Positions 9,920-11,662 of a stretch of DNA of 11,662 bases are shown here, piece by piece (position 1 is the stretch's first letter; the number at the start of each line of letters is the position of its first letter). The notes under the pieces were generated by a model. The model did not search any database. It worked only from the letters and a program-made list of their open reading frames with translations, and was not told the origin of the DNA. Both the position numbers and the translations under genes were made by a program. The DNA is from Clostridia bacterium (GTDB lineage: Bacteria; Bacillota; Clostridia; Christensenellales; Aristaeellaceae): contig JAFZLE010000108.1 of NCBI GenBank assembly GCA_017551645.1, positions 1 to 11,662 on the forward strand. The letters are read 5' to 3'.

Positions 9920-11501
9920 GGCATTGCTCAAAAAGCAGTTGCTGGAGCTGAAGGAAGTCTATACTCCCCGCAACCGCAAAAGCAAGAAAAAAACGGGCAC
10001 GAAAGGCTTTGTGATCCTGTTTGCCATACTGACCGTGAGCGTGTCGTTCTCCTTTGTGGGCATGGGCTTCCTGTTCGCGGATGCGTTCCTGCCTCTGGGT
10101 CTTGACTGGGTGTACTTCATGATGATGAGCGCCATCGCGCTGATCGTGAGCATAGTAGGCAGCGTGTTTTCGGCCTATTCCATACTCTACAACGCGAAGG
10201 ACAACGAGTTTTTGATGGCCATGCCCATCCCCCCGGCCACCATACTTTCGGTAAGGCTCATAGCCGTATTCCTGTCCGGCTTCCTGTTTGAGTGCATGGC
10301 GCTGGTGCCCGCCATAATCGTGTACGCCATAAGGGCAGGCATAAAGTGGTATCTGCCGCTGCAGGTCATTGACCTGGTGTGGATAGGCCTGCTGGCGCTG
10401 GTGCTGACCAGCCTGCTGGGCTATCTGGTGGGTCTGGTAGTTGCCCACGCCAGGCATAAGAGCCTGACCACGATAGTGGTGAGCCTGGTACTTCTGGCGC
10501 TGTACTACTTTATCTACTTCAGGCTCAATTCGTTTTTGCAGGCCATCGCCACCAACGCGGCGCTGATAGGCGAAAGCGTGAGCGGCAAGGCCAAGCCCAT
10601 AATGTGGTTATCCCAGGCGTTTACCGGGAACCTCTGGGGCTTCCTGCTGCTTATGGTGACCTCTGTCGTGCTGATGGGGCTGACGGTGCTGCTTTTGAGC
10701 CGCCACTTCGGCAAGATCGCGTTCACCAACAAGGGCGTCAAAAAGACCGCGTACGTGGCGCGTCCCCTGCACCAGAAGGGCGTGGCCTCCGCGCTGGTCA
10801 GGCGGGAGTTCGTGCGCTTTTTCCAGACACCCGCCTACGTGCTCAACTGCGGGCTGGGCATAATCATTTCCCTGGCGCTGTGCGTGTACGCCGTGGTACG
10901 CTTTAACTTCCTTAAGTCCGGCCTGGAGTCCGTGCTCGCCGCCCTTCCGCCAGAGTGGAAGGATCTGCTGGCGTTCGTGCCCGCCCTGGGCGCGGGATTC
11001 ATGGGCTCCATGAACGTGATCACCGCCCCCTCCATATCGCTGGAAGGCAATTCCCTGTGGCTGCTCAAGAGCATGCCCGTGACCTCAGCACAGGTATTCA
11101 GCGCCAAGCAGGCCTTACACCTTTACCTTAACCTGCCGCCCGTCATACTCACCACCGCACTGGTCAGCGCGCTGATGGGCCTGACGGTCTGGGAAGGCAT
11201 AATAAACGTGGTCTACGGCATGAGCCTGGTAGGCTTCACTTCCGCCATGGGCCTGTACATGGGGCTTAAAAAGCCCTTGCTGGACTGGACCAACGAAGCG
11301 GTGCCCATAAAGCAGTCTGCTTCGGTCGCCATCACCATGTTCGGTGCCTGGGCGATAGTGATCGCCGAAGCCGTTGCCGCCTATCTCCTCAGGAACAGTA
11401 TTAACCTGATACCCTACCTGTTCATACTGCCGCTGGGGCTGTGCGCGGTGCTGAACCGCCACCTGTATACCCGCGGCGACCGGGAATTCAGGGATCTGTA
11501 A
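9912..11501 (+). CDS. ABC transporter permease with two homologous-looking halves
   Basis: The product is 529 residues from ATG 9912, overlapping the ATPase stop by 8 bases, so the pair is translationally coupled. It is very hydrophobic, with about 12 predicted membrane helices. Each half opens with a basic amphipathic segment (KALLKKQLLELKEVYTPRN at 3-21; ALVRREFVRFFQTPAY near 294-309), and each has a loop ending in a Met-Pro turn (NEFLMAMPIPPATILSVRL near 98-116; WLLKSMPVTSAQVFSAKQ near 383-400). This suggests a fused, duplicated ABC-2 permease that could form the whole membrane channel with two copies of the ATPase. The length and pattern fit large Bacillota permeases of the ABC_tran_2 or EcsB-like kind; I cannot assign a substrate. 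The gene ends at a strong bidirectional terminator. Confidence 0.85.
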   Translation: MFKALLKKQLLELKEVYTPRNRKSKKKTGTKGFVILFAILTVSVSFSFVGMGFLFADAFLPLGLDWVYFMMMSAIALIVSIVGSVFSAYSILYNAKDNEFLMAMPIPPATILSVRLIAVFLSGFLFECMALVPAIIVYAIRAGIKWYLPLQVIDLVWIGLLALVLTSLLGYLVGLVVAHARHKSLTTIVVSLVLLALYYFIYFRLNSFLQAIATNAALIGESVSGKAKPIMWLSQAFTGNLWGFLLLMVTSVVLMGLTVLLLSRHFGKIAFTNKGVKKTAYVARPLHQKGVASALVRREFVRFFQTPAYVLNCGLGIIISLALCVYAVVRFNFLKSGLESVLAALPPEWKDLLAFVPALGAGFMGSMNVITAPSISLEGNSLWLLKSMPVTSAQVFSAKQALHLYLNLPPVILTTALVSALMGLTVWEGIINVVYGMSLVGFTSAMGLYMGLKKPLLDWTNEAVPIKQSASVAITMFGAWAIVIAEAVAAYLLRNSINLIPYLFILPLGLCAVLNRHLYTRGDREFRDL

Positions 11502-11516
11502 ACGCATTAGCATATA

Positions 11517-11551
11517 AAAACGCCCGGGGATGTCTCCCGGGCGTTTTCTTT
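11517..11551. terminator. Bidirectional terminator between convergent ABC genes
   Basis: An 8-bp GC stem (11521-11528 with 11536-11543, 7-base loop) is flanked by AAAA on the left and TTTT on the right, extending the pairing to 12 bp and giving a U-tract on either strand. It sits between the permease stop at 11501 and the minus-strand stop at 11559-11561. Confidence 0.92.
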
Positions 11552-11558
11552 GCGCGTT

Positions 11559-11662
11559 TTATTCAAACAGGTCGTTCTCCCTGAACTGGAGCGAATAGAG
11601 TTTTTTGTAGGTGCCGTCCTGGGACATGAGTTCCTCGTGGGTGCCCTGCTCGGTGACCCTGC
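11559..11662 (-). CDS. C-terminus of an ABC exporter with fused ATPase domain (rest outside window)
   Basis: On the minus strand, 33 codons run from the window edge to a TAA at 11561-11559. The tail reads RVTEQGTHEELMSQDGTY and then KKLYSLQF, the hallmark end of type I (MsbA/multidrug-like) ABC exporters, where a strand with G-x-(I/V)-x-E-x-G-T-H-x-E-L follows the H-loop. Such proteins carry six membrane helices and one ATPase domain and work as homo- or heterodimers; here only the last part of the ATPase domain is visible. It converges on the ABC pair to the left, so it is a separate unit. Substrate and dimer partner cannot be judged. Confidence 0.88.
   Translation of the reverse strand, partial: RVTEQGTHEELMSQDGTYKKLYSLQFRENDLFE

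Overview
The window looks like chromosomal DNA of a GC-rich, low-motility-signal Gram-positive of the Bacillota, most likely a gut-type Clostridia. The basis is: consensus TTGACA/TATAAT-type promoters with 17-bp spacers, strong AGGAGG-type ribosome binding sites, intrinsic terminators, a single-membrane envelope repertoire (L,D-transpeptidase, peptidoglycan-binding domain, NodB-like domain), and the long Pro-Thr linkers common in that group. ATA is used very often for isoleucine despite the high GC. Species cannot be named from this sequence.

Layout. 1-702 is the 3' end of a gene for an extremely acidic protein with interspersed basic islands and one C-terminal membrane segment, closed by a hairpin terminator. 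864-1886 is a membrane-anchored L,D-transpeptidase (YkuD fold) with its own promoter, followed by a terminator-like hairpin directly in front of the next gene. 1975-5001 is a full-length GH2 beta-galactosidase (lacZ type) and 5003-5860 a SAM-dependent methyltransferase that starts one base after the lacZ stop. 6058-6897 is a membrane-anchored NodB-fold protein whose metal and catalytic motifs are all replaced, so probably a pseudo-deacetylase. 6982-7335 and 7345-9057 form a two-gene unit behind a perfect-consensus promoter: a small two-helix membrane protein and a zinc-ribbon / charged linker / transmembrane / peptidoglycan-binding protein. 9200-9919 and 9912-11501 encode an overlapping ABC ATPase and permease pair behind an extended -10 promoter covered by a dyad. 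A bidirectional terminator separates it from the convergent 3' end of a second ABC exporter gene on the minus strand (11559-11662), at the right edge.

How the genes fit together. Four or five genes encode single-pass or small membrane proteins facing the cell wall, three of them with the same Pro/Thr linker between membrane and outer domain (transpeptidase, NodB-like, PG-binding). This suggests an envelope-maintenance neighbourhood into which a lactose-hydrolysis gene and a methyltransferase are set. The most unusual items are the degenerate NodB protein, the zinc-ribbon/PG-binding tether, its likely kinship with the acidic protein at the left edge, and the operator-like dyads lying on three of the promoters. 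No RNA gene, transposon, integrase, CRISPR array or phage gene was seen, and no intergenic stretch exceeds about 200 bases.
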